Assembly (NCBI GenBank): GCA_040830565.1
Contig: JBFOMC010000358.1
Location: 1 to 14,779, forward strand
DNA: 14,779 nucleotides
Reading direction: 5' to 3'
Source: JAFMPW01 sp040830565
Lineage (GTDB): Bacteria > Bacteroidota > Bacteroidia > Flavobacteriales > Flavobacteriaceae
Positions 12,698-14,779 of the stretch are shown one piece after another. Below the pieces are notes generated by a model, which was not told where the DNA came from, searched no databases, and saw only the letters and a list, made by a program, of their open reading frames with translations. The translations under genes were made by a program, and so were the position numbers. Position 1 is the stretch's first letter. Each line of letters opens with the position of its first letter.

Positions 12698-13246
12698 ATG
12701 AGTTCAAAAAAAGGAAAAGTTCAGGAAGCTATTCAGGAGAGATTGTTAGAAGAACGCAAGGTTTTTCTTTGGGGAATGGTAGATGATGATTCTGCCAAAC
12801 ATGTGATAGATAGATTACTCTACCTGGATCTTCAGAATAATGAGGAAATACAGCTGATCATCAATAGCCCTGGCGGATATGTGACCTCTGGTTTTGCCAT
12901 TTACGATACCATTACTCAAATAAAAAGTCCGGTGTCCACAGTTTGTTCAGGCCTTGCGGCTTCCATGGGATCCATATTGCTTTCGGTAGGAGAAAAGGGG
13001 AGAAGATTTATTCAACCTCACGCCAAGGTAATGATCCATCAACCAAGTGGAGGGGCAAGGGGACAGGCTTCTAATATTGAGATCCAGGCTCGTGAAATCC
13101 TTAAAACCAAAGAAATCGGGGCTAAAATTCTCGCCGAAAACTGTGGACAGAAGGTAGAGAAAATCTTAAAAGATTTTAACCGCGATTATTGGATGGACGC
13201 TCAGGAATCTATTGATTATGGTATTGTTGATGCCATACTAGAGTAA
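12698..13246 (+). CDS. clpP: ClpP-family serine peptidase
   Basis: This 182-residue ClpP fold peptidase is normally the proteolytic chamber that degrades proteins unfolded by ClpX or ClpA/C. The catalytic triad is intact: S89 in SGLAASMGS, H114 in MIHQPSGG and D163 in NRDYWMDAQES. The oxyanion region INSPGGYVTSG (55-65) and the handle helix residues are also present. The N-terminus (MSSKKGKVQEAIQERLLEERKVFLWG) is short, with no propeptide. Flavobacteria usually carry the main clpP next to tig or clpX; neither is here, so this may be a second ClpP paralogue. That is inference from context. It is monocistronic with its own promoter. Hairpin-forming sequences begin at its stop codon. Confidence 0.9.
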   Translation: MSSKKGKVQEAIQERLLEERKVFLWGMVDDDSAKHVIDRLLYLDLQNNEEIQLIINSPGGYVTSGFAIYDTITQIKSPVSTVCSGLAASMGSILLSVGEKGRRFIQPHAKVMIHQPSGGARGQASNIEIQAREILKTKEIGAKILAENCGQKVEKILKDFNRDYWMDAQESIDYGIVDAILE

Positions 13247-13268
13247 AAATTCATCAAAAGGAATTTTT
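13245..13268. repeat. AT-rich hairpin at the clpP stop codon
   Basis: AAAAATTC (13245-13252) and GAATTTTT (13261-13268) form an 8-bp stem with an 8-nt loop, starting within the clpP stop codon. It resembles a weak terminator, but no further T-run follows the stem. Confidence 0.5.
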
Positions 13269-13275
13269 GTGAGAC

Positions 13276-13298
13276 TGAATGAGGTAAAGCTTCATTCA
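13276..13298. repeat. Second hairpin of the clpP-kmo interval
   Basis: TGAATGA (13276-13282) pairs with TCATTCA (13292-13298). Three further pairs (G-T, G-C and T-G) extend the stem to 10 bp with a 3-nt AAA loop. Confidence 0.5.
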
Positions 13299-13311
13299 AG
13301 CAGCAAAAGCC

Positions 13312-13349
13312 AAAAAAAAGTCCTTCGCGTTTTAAGAGAGAAGGACTTT
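13312..13349 (-). terminator. Strong hairpin with T-run on the minus strand
   Basis: AAAGTCCTTC (13317-13326) and GAAGGACTTT (13340-13349) form a perfect 10-bp stem with a 13-nt loop. Eight A residues (13312-13319) precede it on the plus strand, giving a T-run only for minus-strand transcription. On the plus strand only TTTCT follows. It could act in both directions, but no minus-strand gene is visible upstream of it. Confidence 0.5.
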
Positions 13350-13519
13350 CTGGATATATATGGACGCCTAAGCGGAAAATTCATAATATATACGTTAATT
13401 CACCCATTCTTGGTCGTTACCAACATGTTAAAAAAGGATTAAATTACGGCTAGTGAAACCATTAAATTTCCATAACTTTAGAATGGGGCGAAAATTACCC
13501 CCGCGGATGAGCAAGCTGC
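13350..13519. other. Non-coding region before kmo
   Basis: Together with the hairpins at 13245-13349 this makes a 273-bp gap between clpP and kmo without a convincing ORF on either strand. It holds an inverted repeat TTGGT-CGTT-ACCAA (13410-13423) and an A-rich tract. A possible -7 element TAACTTTA (13473-13480, 7 of 8 matches) lies 39 nt before the kmo ATG. No tRNA or known riboswitch pattern was recognised. Confidence 0.5.
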
Positions 13520-14779
13520 ATGATACAAACTCCTAAAAAAATAGCCATAGCGGGTTCGGGTTTGGTAGGATCACTTCTGGCAATTTACCTTAGAAAGTTA
13601 GGACATACCATTACTGTATTTGATAGAAGGCCCGACATCAGAACCATAGAATTTTCCGGCCGATCTATCAACCTGGCCATGAGCAACAGGGGATGGAAAG
13701 CACTGAGGGAAGTGGGATTAGAGGAAGAGATAAAAAAGATTGCTATCCCGTTATATCAGCGCGCTATGCATGTGGGTAACAACCCGGTGTATTTTCAGAA
13801 ATACGGGAAAGAAGGGGAGGCTATTTGGTCTATTTCCCGAGGGGTACTCAACAGAACAATGATCAACCTGGCCGAAGAAGCTGGCGTCAATTTCCGGTTC
13901 AATGAAAAGGTCTGGGACGTGGATCTCCCGGAAGCTAAATTGTTCACGGGAGAGTCCGAAAAAAGTGAATGGAAGTCATATCAATTCGACCATATTTTTG
14001 GATGTGACGGAGCATTTTCACGTATTCGGCATAAGATGCAGCGCAGGAGCCGATTTGACTATTCCCAGGACTTCATAGATGTGGGTTACAAAGAACTTAC
14101 CATTGCTCCTAACGAGGATGGAAGTCATAAATTGGATAAAAATTCATTTCACATTTGGCCCAGAGGAAGATTTATGTTTATTGCCATGCCTAATCTGGAT
14201 GGCAGCTTTACCTGTACCTTATTTCTGCCTTTTGAAGGTGAAATCTCTTTTAATAGCATCAAAAATAAGGCGGATGCGCGGGCATTTTTTGCGACCTATT
14301 TTCCTAATGTAATGGAGGACATAGACAATCTTCTTGAAGACTTTTTTACTAATCCCACCAGCGCCCTGGTAACCATGAAATGTTATCCCTGGACCTATTG
14401 GGATAAGGTTGCCCTGGTAGGCGATTCTGCCCATGCAGTGGTTCCGTTTTATGGCCAGGGGATGAATGCGGGATTTGAAGATATCTACGCCCTTTACGGC
14501 ATAATAAAGCAATATGGAGACGATTGGGAGACCATCATGCAGGAATATCAGAAGACAAGAAAACCCAATGCAGATGCGATAGCCGAACTTAGCTACAGGA
14601 ATTTTATGGAAATGAGCAGTAAAACAGCTGATGCCAAATTCTTGTTGCAAAAGAAGATAGAAAAGCACTTTGCAGCTAAATACCCGGATAAGTGGATCCC
14701 GGTGTATTCACGGGTTACTTTTTCTGATAGGCCTTATTCTGAGGCTTTGGAGGTAGGAGACCAACAGGAAGCCATAATG
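13520..14779 (+). CDS. kmo: Kynurenine 3-monooxygenase (3' end beyond window)
   Basis: This FAD-dependent group A monooxygenase hydroxylates L-kynurenine to 3-hydroxykynurenine with NADPH and O2. The 420 codons present lack only the extreme C-terminus. Motifs are clear: G12-S-G-L-V-G17 (GxGxxG, ADP of FAD), the KMO signature GRSINLAMSNRGWKAL near 49-64, and SRGVLNRTMI. The DG motif is GCDGAFSRIRHK, and the FAD ribityl block is VALVGDSAHAVVPFYGQGMNAGFED, close to that of eukaryotic and bacterial KMO. The ATG at 13520 is forced by an in-frame TGA at 13508-13510; the ATG at 13507 is in another frame. It works in the same pathway as kynU, supplying 3-hydroxykynurenine. Bacterial forms can be membrane-associated through the C-terminus, which is not visible here. 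Confidence 0.95.
   Translation, partial: MIQTPKKIAIAGSGLVGSLLAIYLRKLGHTITVFDRRPDIRTIEFSGRSINLAMSNRGWKALREVGLEEEIKKIAIPLYQRAMHVGNNPVYFQKYGKEGEAIWSISRGVLNRTMINLAEEAGVNFRFNEKVWDVDLPEAKLFTGESEKSEWKSYQFDHIFGCDGAFSRIRHKMQRRSRFDYSQDFIDVGYKELTIAPNEDGSHKLDKNSFHIWPRGRFMFIAMPNLDGSFTCTLFLPFEGEISFNSIKNKADARAFFATYFPNVMEDIDNLLEDFFTNPTSALVTMKCYPWTYWDKVALVGDSAHAVVPFYGQGMNAGFEDIYALYGIIKQYGDDWETIMQEYQKTRKPNADAIAELSYRNFMEMSSKTADAKFLLQKKIEKHFAAKYPDKWIPVYSRVTFSDRPYSEALEVGDQQEAIM

Noticed and set aside
13312..13380. tRNA or known riboswitch in the clpP-kmo gap
   Set aside because: No TTCGA-type T-arm, no cloverleaf pairing and no recognised aptamer core could be assembled, only simple hairpins.
13507..13509. ATG at 13507 as the kmo start
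   Set aside because: It is in a different frame from the FAD-binding motif, and the correct frame has a TGA at 13508-13510.
14219..14668. 149-aa open frame on the minus strand
   Set aside because: It is fully antisense to kmo, which has unmistakable family motifs in its own frame. The reverse product has no recognisable domain and no promoter.

Overview
The window looks like chromosomal core sequence from a marine-type Flavobacteriaceae (Bacteroidota). The grounds are moderate G+C and short 5' leaders. There are six exact copies of the Bacteroidota -7 promoter element TAnnTTTG just upstream of start codons. The gene families are typical of the phylum: a carboxypeptidase-like regulatory domain protein, a DUF6702-like protein, a secreted M1 peptidase, a FISGAEIF-type TatA, and kynureninase with kynurenine 3-monooxygenase. 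I see no insertion sequence, phage gene, CRISPR array, tRNA or rRNA.

Layout. 1-966 (+): the end of one secreted protein and a complete paralogue, overlapping by 14 bp. 1017-1520 (+): small secreted DUF6702-like protein. 1582-3891 (+): large secreted M1 metallopeptidase, closed by a strong terminator. 3976-4901 (+): TatA and a PAP2 membrane phosphatase, 8 bp apart. 4864-5505 (-): SAM O-methyltransferase, overlapping the PAP2 3' end tail to tail. 5572-6036 (+): GNAT acetyltransferase. 6106-7377 (+): kynureninase. An interval carrying two heptameric tandem repeats follows. 7461-8312 (-) and 8447-9592 (+): divergent AraC regulator and YbjJ-like MFS transporter, with operator-like repeats between them. 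9600-10280 (-): lipoprotein of unknown function. 10443-12070 (+): ECF sigma factor, 67-aa partner protein and short MscS-type channel, ended by a terminator. 12175-12603 (+): orphan protein. 12698-13246 (+): ClpP-type serine protease. 13247-13519 is non-coding and hairpin-rich. 13520-end (+): kynurenine 3-monooxygenase, running off the window.

How the genes connect. kynU and kmo encode two enzymes of the kynurenine route from tryptophan to 3-hydroxyanthranilate (de novo NAD or tryptophan catabolism), but they are split here by about 6.1 kb of unrelated genes. The sigma factor, small protein and channel form the clearest operon and could be an envelope or osmotic stress module; that is inference. 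Everything else looks like short independent units with their own promoters. I found no wholly new multi-gene system. The best leads are the sigma/67-aa/MscS operon, the hairpin cluster before kmo, the twin heptad arrays after kynU, the operator architecture before the MFS gene, and the tandem secreted paralogues at the left edge.
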